From positions 1 through 9,492 of the forward strand of contig CATYEP010000063.1 in assembly GCA_958405585.1 (NCBI GenBank): a DNA stretch of 9,492 nucleotides. The letters run 5' to 3'. The stretch is from an uncultured Eubacteriales bacterium. GTDB lineage: Bacteria; Bacillota; Clostridia; Christensenellales; Borkfalkiaceae. The notes below the pieces were generated by a model, which had not been told where the DNA came from, did not search any database, and worked only from the letters and a program-made list of their open reading frames with translations. Position numbers and translations under genes: made by a program. Positions within the stretch are counted from its first letter, which is position 1. Every line of letters starts with the position of its first letter. This document shows positions 1 to 6,624 of this stretch, in pieces.

Positions 1-60
1 GAAAAGCGGAGCGAAAAGCGGAGCGAAAAGCGGAGCGAAAAGCGGAGCGAAAAGCGGAGC
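1..60. repeat. 12-bp tandem repeat, five perfect copies
   Basis: The unit GAAAAGCGGAGC is repeated five times without a mismatch, and a sixth copy diverges after GAAAAGC, at the left arm of the next hairpin. Since 12 is a multiple of three, all six frames stay open through the array. On the plus strand, frame 1 reads (EKRS)5 and then EKPHGLA before a TAA at 82-84 in the hairpin loop. The array touches the window edge, so its true copy number is unknown. It may be the 3' end of a convergent plus-strand gene or an intergenic repeat that expanded from the terminator arm. The sequence here does not decide between these. Confidence 0.95.
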
Positions 61-61
61 G

Positions 62-103
62 AAAAGCCGCACGGCCTTGCATAAGCAAGGCCGTGCGGCT
101 TTT
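62..103. terminator. Bidirectional intrinsic terminator, 19-bp perfect stem
   Basis: Arms 62-80 and 85-103 are perfectly complementary around an ATAA loop (81-84). The stem is GC-rich and ends in an A/T run, so it gives a T-tract on both strands. It lies about 110 bp beyond the permease stop codon and is the natural end of the minus-strand ATPase-permease unit. Its symmetry would also stop a convergent plus-strand gene entering from the left. Confidence 0.85.
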
Positions 104-213
104 TCCTCAGACAAACGGAACAATATTCGTATAACAAACTGTCCGTAAAATCACGGCAACCAAAAAAACATCCGCAACTTGTTTTTCAGAACTTATCGGT
201 CAAAACTTATTTC

Positions 214-1113
214 TCAGACTTTCTTTCTGAACTTTGCGGCAAGAAGATTTGCGGCGGCAAAGAGCAGAACCGTTGCACCGAGCACGATCGCCATGACCCA
301 TGCAGGCATATCCGTACCAAAAAAGTTAAGTTTCAAAGCATATTGCGAGGCAAGCGCATCTGCAAAAGCGGGAGAAATATTCTGTGCTATGTTGTCCAAT
401 GCTCCGTTCATAAAACAATTTCGGAATATGCCCGCCGAATAACTGCCCGGCACAAACAACGTAACGTACTGTACGCCTGTCGGGAATACCGAAAGGGGCA
501 TATATGCGCCGATCAGAAACCCGATCACCGTGCCGAGAATGACGTTCAGCCCCGTAAACGCGCCTTCCGTACGCAAAAATCCGACAACAAATACGAGCAA
601 CGTGGAGGAAGAAAGCACGGACAAAACAAGTGTTCCGAGTAACACAAGGACATCGGCCACGCTCAGAAACCAGCTCCCCGTCGCCGCGAGCCATACAAGG
701 CAGATCACCAATACGGCAAATCCGATAATAAGCCCCGCCGCGACGACCGAAAAGAAATAGGCAGCCGGAGGCATCCACCCGGGGACGGGCGACGCCGCCA
801 GATCTGCGCGGATCCCGCGGTTTCTGTCCTGTACCATCACGCCGCAGGCGCACAGCGGCACCGTAATGCACGCACTCGCCATCACACCCGACAACATCCA
901 GCAATCAGCAAACGAGCGGATCTCCTTTTCACCGCCCGATACTCCCATCTCCTGCAACGCCGACAATAACCCGTCCGTCTGTATCCTGCCCAAAAACAAA
1001 ATGTACAGCCCCAGCACGATCAGCGGCGCCAGCAAAGCAAAGAATATATTCGCCTTGTCCTTTAAAAATATTTTCAGATTCCGCATCGTCTGACTGTAAA
1101 TCATATGCAACAT
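214..1113 (-). CDS. ABC-2 type transporter permease (DrrB-like)
   Basis: This 299-aa integral membrane protein is the likely permease half of the export pump whose ATPase is encoded just upstream. About six membrane segments are visible, near residues 22-42, 72-94, 117-143, 150-178, 187-209 and 271-293. There is a charged N-terminal segment (residues 11-20) and a basic C-terminus (KFRKKV). The middle region, with an amphipathic stretch before a GAYMPLSVFP loop and a later VPGSYSAGIFRN segment, fits the ABC2_membrane/DrrB fold. The start ATG (1113-1111) shares one base with the ATPase stop (TGATG), which indicates translational coupling. A G-rich site lies 9 nt upstream. Met4 (1104-1102) is an alternative start. 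The substrate cannot be read from sequence; DrrAB relatives export drugs, lipids or peptides. Confidence 0.88.
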   Translation of the reverse strand: MLHMIYSQTMRNLKIFLKDKANIFFALLAPLIVLGLYILFLGRIQTDGLLSALQEMGVSGGEKEIRSFADCWMLSGVMASACITVPLCACGVMVQDRNRGIRADLAASPVPGWMPPAAYFFSVVAAGLIIGFAVLVICLVWLAATGSWFLSVADVLVLLGTLVLSVLSSSTLLVFVVGFLRTEGAFTGLNVILGTVIGFLIGAYMPLSVFPTGVQYVTLFVPGSYSAGIFRNCFMNGALDNIAQNISPAFADALASQYALKLNFFGTDMPAWVMAIVLGATVLLFAAANLLAAKFRKKV

Positions 1114-2036
1114 CAGAACGTACCCCCTTCCGCGCGCTTACCCGTAACAGACAAAAACACGTCGTCCATATTCCCCTTTACAAATTCAAAATCTTCGCAA
1201 AGATCCCCGTTCTTTTCCAGAAACCTCTTTGCTTCCCGCGCGTCCGCACAGCTCACGCGCACACCGTTTTTGATCGGTTCCGCCTTCTCCCCGCGGTTTC
1301 GTAATTTCTCCGCCAACGCCGCACCATCCCCGTACAAATACAGCGTGTTCTGCGAAAACCTGTTTTTAAGCCCCACCGGCGTGTCCTCCGCCGCGATCTT
1401 CCCGTCGTCCAGGATCACTACCCGATCGGACGCATCCGCTTCTTCCATATAATGCGTCGTCAGAAATACCGTCATGCCTTCCTCTTTCTGCAACTTCTGC
1501 ACGATCTCCCATACCGTCTTGCGCGTCTGCGGATCCAGCCCCGTCGTCGGCTCGTCCAAAACAAGCAGTTCCGGCCTGTTCAAAAGCCCGCGCGCAATGT
1601 CCGCCCGCCGCCGCTGTCCGCCCGATAACTTCCCGTACGGCCGATCAAGCAGTTCTTCCAAAAACAAAAGCTCGCTCAATTCACTCAGCCGCTCTTTCCA
1701 CGCCGCCTTGCGCATTCCGTAATAACTCGCCCGCACCGTCAGATTCTCCCGTACCGTCAAAAGATCGTCCAGCACGCTGCCCTGAAACACAACCCCCACG
1801 CGCGGCTTGATCTTCTCTGCCTGTGTGTCCAGATCAAAGCCGCAAATGCGAACTTTCCCCGCATCCTTTTGAAGAATCGAACACAAAATATTGATCGTCG
1901 TACTTTTCCCCGCTCCGTTTACGCCAAGAAAAGAAAAAAGCGAGCCCCGTTCCACCCCGAACGTTATGCCCCGTACCGCTTGCACCGATCCGTAACGCTT
2001 CTCCAATCCTTCCACTTCAATAATCTTGTCCCGCAT
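1113..2036 (-). CDS. ABC transporter ATP-binding protein (DrrA-like)
   Basis: This 307-aa cytoplasmic ATPase energises the adjacent ABC-2 permease. All nucleotide-binding motifs are intact: Walker A GVNGAGKST (38-46), Q-loop VVFQ (82-85), signature LSGGQ (137-141), Walker B LLVLDE with catalytic Glu162, D-loop GLD (166-168) and switch His195 in TTHY. A C-terminal extension of about 80 residues ending in GNMDDVFLSVTGK resembles the tail of DrrA-type exporter ATPases, and ATPase-before-permease is the usual order in that family. The ATG start at 2036 is supported by AAAGGCGGAG a few bases upstream. The gene is first in a two-gene unit with its own promoter at 2066-2094. Family assignment is firm, but the substrate is unknown. 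Confidence 0.93.
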   Translation of the reverse strand: MRDKIIEVEGLEKRYGSVQAVRGITFGVERGSLFSFLGVNGAGKSTTINILCSILQKDAGKVRICGFDLDTQAEKIKPRVGVVFQGSVLDDLLTVRENLTVRASYYGMRKAAWKERLSELSELLFLEELLDRPYGKLSGGQRRRADIARGLLNRPELLVLDEPTTGLDPQTRKTVWEIVQKLQKEEGMTVFLTTHYMEEADASDRVVILDDGKIAAEDTPVGLKNRFSQNTLYLYGDGAALAEKLRNRGEKAEPIKNGVRVSCADAREAKRFLEKNGDLCEDFEFVKGNMDDVFLSVTGKRAEGGTF

Positions 2037-2065
2037 ACACTCCGCCTTTCTTATTTGTTAAATTC

Positions 2066-2094
2066 ATTATACAAAATTATTCTATCGCTGACAA
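2066..2094 (-). promoter_or_regulatory. Sigma-A promoter of the DrrAB-like unit
   Basis: On the minus strand, a TTGTCA -35 box (2094-2089) and a perfect TATAAT -10 box (2071-2066) are separated by 17 bp. Transcription would start near 2059, about 23 nt before the ATPase ATG, so the leader holds little more than the ribosome-binding site. No operator-like palindrome is seen around it. Confidence 0.75.
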
Positions 2095-2275
2095 CCGAAT
2101 TTCTCTTTGTCTTCTGTAATTTTTTTCTCAGCATTTTTGCTCATTCGGTTCAAAAGTATTTTCGTATTCTCGTTTGAAGTATATACACCGACAAGGGTTG
2201 CCGCATATGCTGAATTATTTACCTTGCGCAAAAAATTTATTTCTTTTTCTTTCGAACAAATACGTCCGCATACAA

Positions 2276-2315
2276 AAAAGCAGGGAAAAGCGAATTTTCG
2301 CTTTTCCCTGCTTTT
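2276..2315 (-). terminator. Terminator of the Big_2 lipoprotein gene
   Basis: Arms around an A/T-rich loop (core GCAGGGAAAAGCG, with its complement) pair along 2276-2294 and 2297-2315. On the minus strand the stem is followed by a run of T. It starts about 17 bp after the lipoprotein stop codon. The A-runs on both sides make it potentially bidirectional. Confidence 0.85.
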
Positions 2316-2331
2316 AAAGTACATATGTTTT

Positions 2332-3306
2332 TCAGTCTGCAATGTATTTTACCACGGGAACTCCGAATACGACCGTATATTCTTCGCCATAGCTGTAAGA
2401 CTGCAGGATAACTTCTGCAGGTTTGCATTCCGTAACAAGCTGACCCTGCGCATCTTTGAGTTCGTATGAAGCGATCGGCTGGTCATCGATGGAAACAGTG
2501 ATCTTGCCGTCTGCAAACGAAACAGCAAGCGCGTGCGTGCCTTCGGAAGGAATCAGGTCTTCGGCATTGTTGAATCTTCCAACTACCTGCCCCTGATCGT
2601 TCGCATACGCGGAATCCCACCACTGCCAATTCTGCACGAGAGCCGCATCCGCATCCGCCTTAATATCGCAGAAATACTGCGCAATCGCCCAGTCAATAGT
2701 ATTTCCTTGCGCATCCTGTACATTCAGCCAGACAGACGTACGCACTCCGTCGCGTGCCAATACTTCGCCCGTCAACTCAAATGTTGTCTCTACTTTCCAC
2801 TCTGAAACAGCTTCCATTTCCACAGCCGCTTTTCTGCCCTGCCAGCTGTACCAGTTGTTGTTCGGAGACTCGCTCGTCGTCAGCGTGATCTTTCCGTCCG
2901 ATACCGTCCATTCCTTCGGTTCCGTACGATCCGACTGCCATTCCCCAAGCGTAGCAGACGTATAATCAATGACCGTCACTTCACAAGTCGCACTCTTTTC
3001 TCCGGCCTTTGCCGTGATCGTCGCCGTTCCGGCCGCTACAGCCGTCACTTTGCCGTTCGAAACCGTCGCAACCGCTTCCGCCGATGTGCTCCACGTTACT
3101 GTCTTGTCTGTCGCATTGTCAGGAGACACCGTCGCCTTCAGCTCCAGCGTTTCCCCAACTTCCAATTCAGCCTTGTTTTTATCCAGCGTTACAACCGCCA
3201 CCTCTACATCACCCTGCGCTTCCTCCTGCTTATCTACACAAGCAACCAAAGACATACAGCTGATAGCCACTACAAGCGCCAGCAACAACCCAAAAAATTT
3301 TTTCAT
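2332..3306 (-). CDS. Secreted lipoprotein with a Big_2 (Ig-like) domain
   Basis: This 324-aa protein begins with a typical lipoprotein signal: MKKFF, a hydrophobic core, and the lipobox LVAC with Cys23. It is therefore probably anchored to the outer face of the membrane. Residues about 36-113 form a bacterial Ig-like group 2 (Big_2) domain, shown by the VTWSTS, VATVSNGKVTAVAAGTATIT and final VTVID strands. Residues about 118-324 are rich in beta-strand patterns and aromatics (for example NWYSWQG and WQWWDS). This suggests a concanavalin/LamG-like sandwich, possibly glycan-binding, but I do not recognise a named family or catalytic residues. The ATG at 3306 has a GGAGG site (3317-3313) at 6-nt spacing. 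The gene is alone between its own promoter and terminator, and no partner hydrolase or transporter lies beside it. Confidence 0.85.
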   Translation of the reverse strand: MKKFFGLLLALVVAISCMSLVACVDKQEEAQGDVEVAVVTLDKNKAELEVGETLELKATVSPDNATDKTVTWSTSAEAVATVSNGKVTAVAAGTATITAKAGEKSATCEVTVIDYTSATLGEWQSDRTEPKEWTVSDGKITLTTSESPNNNWYSWQGRKAAVEMEAVSEWKVETTFELTGEVLARDGVRTSVWLNVQDAQGNTIDWAIAQYFCDIKADADAALVQNWQWWDSAYANDQGQVVGRFNNAEDLIPSEGTHALAVSFADGKITVSIDDQPIASYELKDAQGQLVTECKPAEVILQSYSYGEEYTVVFGVPVVKYIAD

Positions 3307-3333
3307 GACCTACCTCCAATATTTTTCAGGGAA

Positions 3334-3362
3334 AGTATATTCACTTTTTTAAATTTTGTCAA
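3334..3362 (-). promoter_or_regulatory. Sigma-A promoter of the lipoprotein gene
   Basis: On the minus strand, a perfect TTGACA -35 box (3362-3357) and a TATACT -10 box (3339-3334) are separated by 17 bp. The predicted start is near 3327, giving a leader of about 20 nt that contains the GGAGG site. There is no room for a riboswitch. Confidence 0.8.
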
Positions 3363-3480
3363 GCAAAGTATTTTGTAAATATATTTCGTTATTTTTCGAT
3401 CAATTCTTTCATTATTTTATATCTTCATGCAATTTATTCATGATCTTTCGATTCTTTCACACAATTATACTGTTTTTACG

Positions 3481-3531
3481 AAAAAAAAGTCCCGCACCAA
3501 CAGGATTTCACATCTGCATATAGCGGGGTTT
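3481..3531 (-). terminator. Orphan intrinsic terminator
   Basis: On the minus strand, a 9-bp helix (3523-3531 with 3487-3495, including two G-U pairs) encloses a 27-nt loop that can form a smaller CAG/CTG hairpin. Eight T residues (3488-3481) follow immediately. This is a good intrinsic terminator geometry, but no convincing gene lies upstream of it. It may end a small RNA or back up the terminator at 3815-3860. Confidence 0.6.
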
Positions 3532-3670
3532 AAATACGTTTTACTTACTTTATAAAAATTACTACACAGTTTTCGCAAAATTTTTTCACGATGTACATCT
3601 GTTTTTGGGAAAAATCAATAATTTTCGGCGCTTTATAGAGTGTTTTTGCCGTATTGCGGCAACCCCGTCG

Positions 3671-3698
3671 CAGGCCCGCAAAAAATTTTGCGGGCCTG
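3671..3698. repeat. Perfect 13-bp palindrome without T-tract
   Basis: Arms CAGGCCCGCAAAA (3671-3683) and their exact complement (3686-3698) are separated by two bases. Neither strand shows a T-run after the stem, so this is not a canonical terminator, although the internal A/T run could contribute. Function is unknown. Confidence 0.8.
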
Positions 3699-3814
3699 TA
3701 ACGATTTATTTTTCTAAACCAAAAAAGTTTTGCGTTTTCAAACACTGCAAAATTTGTTTAAACAATATCGTATCCGCTCTTAGATTTTGTTTGACAATCC
3801 GTCTCTTGCTTTGT

Positions 3815-3860
3815 AAAAAAAGATACGCCCGTGCGCGCAAAAATTTGCGCGCACGGGCGT
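3815..3860 (-). terminator. Intrinsic terminator of the 3815-4597 unit
   Basis: Arms 3825-3841 and 3844-3860 are perfectly complementary over 17 bp, with a GC-rich base and an A/T apex. On the minus strand the stem is followed by ATC and then seven T residues (3821-3815). It is one of the strongest terminators in the window and ends transcription coming from 4597. Confidence 0.88.
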
Positions 3861-4597
3861 TCGGTCATAAACCGAAGGAGGAACGTTTCAAATCCTCTTC
3901 TCTTTTACCCGTTCGGCAGATTTTCCTCTGCCGCCGCGGTGAAACCAAGGCGGCGCTCAGACACGAGCGCCGCCCCTTTTCCCTGTGATTTTTACGATTT
4001 ACCATCGGGTATTCCGAAAAGTTATCCGACAACAGACCCACTTACTCTTTTTAACCCCTTTGTGACATCTTGTCGGTTAAATCCAGGTTCCATCGGAAGT
4101 TTTCTTTTCCTTTACCGATCCGTCATTTTCTCCCCTTAATCAACTCGAAACCGTTTTCTCGGACTTTTTTTAACTTATTTTTGCGCGCTATACGATAGAT
4201 ATTGCACAAATTCGCCCTGAACGCCACGGCAAAGCCTCGCAGGCTTTCGGAGTTATTTTTTGTAAAAACCACTACAATCACAACCTTTGCAACCTTTTCC
4301 GGTTCCACACGAACATCATCCGCCTCCCTGCCTTACGGTGCTTCGGCGTCTGCAGATAGATCATGCCCGCATGTGCACGGCGGTTCGTTTCCATTCCTGT
4401 CCGTATTCCCTTCCGATTCATCTCCGCCTTCGCTCCGCTCTTTCCCGACCAGTTCTCTCTCTTTCAAAAGAAAACCCTGCGCAGTTTTGTCCGAAAAAAT
4501 CGCCCCGATTGCGTTTTTGTCCCTTCCGTTCCTACAAACCTGAACTTCTCTTCCCCGTCTTGCCACCCCCTTATCCGATGGCTTCGGTTGTTTTTGT
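3815..4597 (-). ncRNA. Candidate large structured noncoding RNA, about 780 nt
   Basis: This minus-strand unit is bounded by a perfect sigma-A promoter (4604-4631) and a strong terminator (3815-3860), and it is isolated from the ABC operon by two terminators. No frame inside has a good ribosome-binding site plus a recognisable protein. Short perfect hairpins recur, in plus-strand coordinates: 4498-4510, 4231-4247, 4051-4080 with inner 4064-4074, 3949-3974 (10 bp), 3914-3933 and 3860-3876. Two nested long-range helices could close the ends: 4589-4582 with 3877-3870 (8 bp), and 4533-4527 with 3885-3879 (7 bp). The alternative is a decayed or unrecognised small-protein gene: frames of 77 codons (4566-4333) and 61 codons (4308-4123) lie in one phase, interrupted by a TAA. 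I did not recognise tmRNA, RNase P, 6S or SRP RNA signatures. Boundaries are inferred from promoter and terminator. Confidence 0.42.
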
Positions 4598-4603
4598 AAA
4601 TTT

Positions 4604-4631
4604 ATTATAACACAGTTTTTTTGTTTGTCAA
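4604..4631 (-). promoter_or_regulatory. Consensus sigma-A promoter of the candidate ncRNA
   Basis: On the minus strand, a perfect TTGACA -35 box (4631-4626) and a perfect TATAAT -10 box (4609-4604) are separated by 16 bp. Both hexamers match consensus, so a high basal transcription rate is expected. The predicted start is near 4597. The flanks are very AT-rich, including T/A runs upstream that could act as an UP element. Confidence 0.8.
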
Positions 4632-4761
4632 TACCTTTTTTGAAAATTTTTTAAAATATTTGTTTTTAAATATCATTTACAGCGTTTATAAATAACAAAT
4701 TTTATTAAGTATTGCGCGCGACCGCTTTTTGCGCCGTTATTTTCTTCTTGCCCGGCAAAAC

Positions 4762-4805
4762 CGTATGCGGCCGTCTGCAAATAATTTTGCAGACGGCCGC
4801 ATACG
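4762..4805 (-). terminator. Second hairpin after the ABC exporter operon, 20-bp perfect stem
   Basis: Arms 4762-4781 and 4786-4805 pair perfectly around a TAAT loop. On the minus strand only a short TTTT follows, two bases after the stem, so it is a weak canonical terminator. It may act as a backup or as a transcript-stabilising hairpin. It separates the exporter operon from the promoter at 4604-4631. Confidence 0.6.
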
Positions 4806-4822
4806 ATTCACAAACTATAAAG

Positions 4823-4862
4823 AGAGGCAGCCCGCGAAAAAATCTTTTCGCGGACTGCCTCT
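4823..4862 (-). terminator. Primary terminator of the ABC exporter operon
   Basis: Arms 4823-4840 and 4845-4862 pair over 17 of 18 positions, with one C-A mismatch in the middle, around an A/T-rich loop. It begins 17 bp after the exporter stop codon on the minus strand, and a T-rich CTCTTTAT sequence follows. Confidence 0.75.
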
Positions 4863-4878
4863 TTAAATATTCTATTTT

Positions 4879-6624
4879 TTACTGAAACTGTGCATTGTAA
4901 AGGGACGCATAAAAACCGTTCCTTTCCAAAAGCTGCGCGTGCGTGCCGCTCTCCACGACATTTCCTGCCCGCACAACGAGGATCAGATCGGCATGCACGA
5001 TGGTGGAAAGCCTGTGCGCAATGACAAAACATGTCTTTCCTTCCATCAGCTTTTGCGTCGCGTTCTGCACGAGGATCTCCGTACGGGTATCCACGTTGGA
5101 CGTCGCTTCGTCGAGGATCAGGATCTTTGCGCGCGAAACCATGGCGCGCGCGATGGTCAGGAGCTGTTTTTGCCCCTTGGAAAGATTGCTCCCGCCGTCC
5201 GTCAGCCGTGTTTCGTAGCCCTGCGGCAGACTTAAAATAAAATCATGCACGTTTGCGGCTTTTGCCGCTTCCTCGATCTCCGCGTTCGTCGCGGACTCGT
5301 TGCCGTAGGCAATGTTTTCCCGCACCGTGCCTTCAAACAGCCAGGTATCCTGCAAGACCATCGTGAATTGTCCGCGCAGATCTGCGCGCGCATAGCGCCG
5401 CGTTTCTACCCCGTCCAGATAGATCCCGCCGCCGTTTACGTCGTAAAAGCGCATCAGAAGATTCACGATCGTCGTCTTTCCCGCACCCGTCGGCCCGACG
5501 ATCGCCACCGTACTGCCTGCCTCCGCGCGGAAACTGACGTTCTTCAATACAGGCTTTTCCGCATCGTAGCCGAAATCCACATTACGGAACTCCGCTTCGC
5601 CCCGCACGTTCTGCGGCGCGGGCAAAAGGTCGTTTCCGTCGCGTTCCGGCTCTTCGTCTAAAATCCCGAACAGCCGCTCCGCCGCCGCCAGCGCCGACTG
5701 GATCTCGCTGATAATGTTCGCAAATTCGTTGATCGGGCCTGTAAATTTGCGCGAATACTGTAAAAACGCCGAGACATACCCCAGCTGCATCCTGCCCTGC
5801 AAAAACAGATACCCGCCGAACACGCTGATGAACACCGTCGAAAGATTGTTGATGAAATTGACCGTCGGCCCCACTTTACTGCCGTAATAATCGGCATCGT
5901 AATACGCCTGTGCCGCGTTTTCGTTGCGCTGTTCATAGCGCTCGGAGATCTCGTCTTCCCTGCCGTAGCCCTTGATCGTCCGTATTCCCGAAAGCATCTC
6001 TTCCGAATACCCGTTCAGTTCGCCCAGTTTTCCCGACCGCTTGCGGAACAGCGGGCGCATCACCCTCGAACGCTGTACCGTCACCAATATGGTCAGCGGC
6101 ACGATCACGATAAACACGTACGAAAGCAGGGGCGACAACAACAGCATGCTGATCAGCGATCCGAAAACCGTGATCACGCTCGTCGCGATCTGAATAATGT
6201 CGTTGGACAGCGACGCATTGACCGTAACGAAATCGTAAGAGAGCCTGTTGATCACATCGACGGCAAGCCGTGCGTCGTAAAATAACACCGGCAAAGACAG
6301 AAGATTAACGAACACAACTTCGCGCATCCTGCGGGTAATGTTGCGGCTGAGCTTGGTCATGACATACGTTAAAGCGTATGTGAATACCGACGAAAGCAGA
6401 TAACAAACCGCCATGGCAATGCAGTACCAGATAACGAGCTGTATATCCACGACACCCGTCTTTGTATCGATGGCGTTGATCGCGTTCGCCGATAAAACGG
6501 GTGCAACGAGCGCCAGAACGTTGCCGACTACCGCGAAAAACAGCGCGCCCAGCACCAACCGTTTGTATTGCAGAAAATATTTGGAAAGACGGAGAAGCGC
6601 CGCTTTTTTACCGATCTTATTCAC
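4879..6624 (-). CDS. ABC exporter half-transporter, catalytic subunit (ATPase-permease fusion)
   Basis: This 581-aa type IV ABC exporter subunit has an N-terminal membrane domain (segments near residues 22-45, 64-85, 147-164, 167-184 and 259-275) fused to an ATPase domain. The motifs are Walker A GPTGAGKTT (377-385), Q-loop Gln425, signature LSKGQ (481-485, Lys where Gly is usual), Walker B LILDE with catalytic Glu506, and switch His537. The partner gene just upstream is degenerate in complementary positions, so the two probably form a heterodimer of the BmrCD or TM287/288 type. I chose the GTG at 6624 because GGGGGTGA (6638-6631) sits at 6-nt spacing and the gene then overlaps the upstream stop by 8 nt. 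The frame is open to 6771, but that extension lies inside the upstream gene and is unlike the family N-terminus. The substrate is unknown; multidrug or peptide export is typical. Confidence 0.92.
   Translation of the reverse strand: MNKIGKKAALLRLSKYFLQYKRLVLGALFFAVVGNVLALVAPVLSANAINAIDTKTGVVDIQLVIWYCIAMAVCYLLSSVFTYALTYVMTKLSRNITRRMREVVFVNLLSLPVLFYDARLAVDVINRLSYDFVTVNASLSNDIIQIATSVITVFGSLISMLLLSPLLSYVFIVIVPLTILVTVQRSRVMRPLFRKRSGKLGELNGYSEEMLSGIRTIKGYGREDEISERYEQRNENAAQAYYDADYYGSKVGPTVNFINNLSTVFISVFGGYLFLQGRMQLGYVSAFLQYSRKFTGPINEFANIISEIQSALAAAERLFGILDEEPERDGNDLLPAPQNVRGEAEFRNVDFGYDAEKPVLKNVSFRAEAGSTVAIVGPTGAGKTTIVNLLMRFYDVNGGGIYLDGVETRRYARADLRGQFTMVLQDTWLFEGTVRENIAYGNESATNAEIEEAAKAANVHDFILSLPQGYETRLTDGGSNLSKGQKQLLTIARAMVSRAKILILDEATSNVDTRTEILVQNATQKLMEGKTCFVIAHRLSTIVHADLILVVRAGNVVESGTHAQLLERNGFYASLYNAQFQ

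Larger units (their letters stand above)
3363..3814. other. Non-coding stretch with two hairpins
   Basis: This AT-rich stretch of about 450 bp separates the lipoprotein promoter from the terminator at 3815. I see no supported gene. It holds a minus-strand terminator (3481-3531) and a perfect palindrome (3671-3698), described separately. A TATAAT-like sequence on the minus strand at 3469-3464 has no good -35 box 17 bp upstream. A 66-codon GTG-started frame at 3545-3745 lacks a ribosome-binding site and runs through the palindrome, so it is not called. Confidence 0.6.

Noticed and set aside
1..60. Possible CRISPR array
   Set aside because: The repeats are 12 bp and directly abutting, with no spacers. 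It is a simple tandem repeat.
214..1113. Whether the DrrAB-like pair belongs to a biosynthetic cluster
   Set aside because: No biosynthetic genes are in the window. The unit has its own promoter and terminator, so no cluster claim is supported.
2082..2342. 86-codon minus-strand frame between the lipoprotein and the ATPase gene
   Set aside because: It crosses the lipoprotein terminator and its end overlaps the DrrA-like promoter. No ribosome-binding site precedes any internal start. The last 50 residues look somewhat protein-like, so a gene remnant is possible but unsupported.
3545..3745. 66-codon minus-strand frame with a CxxC near its end
   Set aside because: It has a GTG start and no ribosome-binding site, it runs through the perfect palindrome 3671-3698, and it resembles no family. 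The similarity of its last residues to a zinc-ribbon end is too short to mean anything.
3791..3819. Plus-strand TTGACA with a TAAAAA at 17 bp
   Set aside because: The -10 matches consensus at only four positions, the box overlaps the T-tract of the minus-strand terminator, and no plus-strand gene follows.
3878..3900. T-loop-like TTTCAAATCC, possible tRNA
   Set aside because: The arm sizes do not fit a T-arm, and no anticodon arm, acceptor stem or CCA end is found around it.
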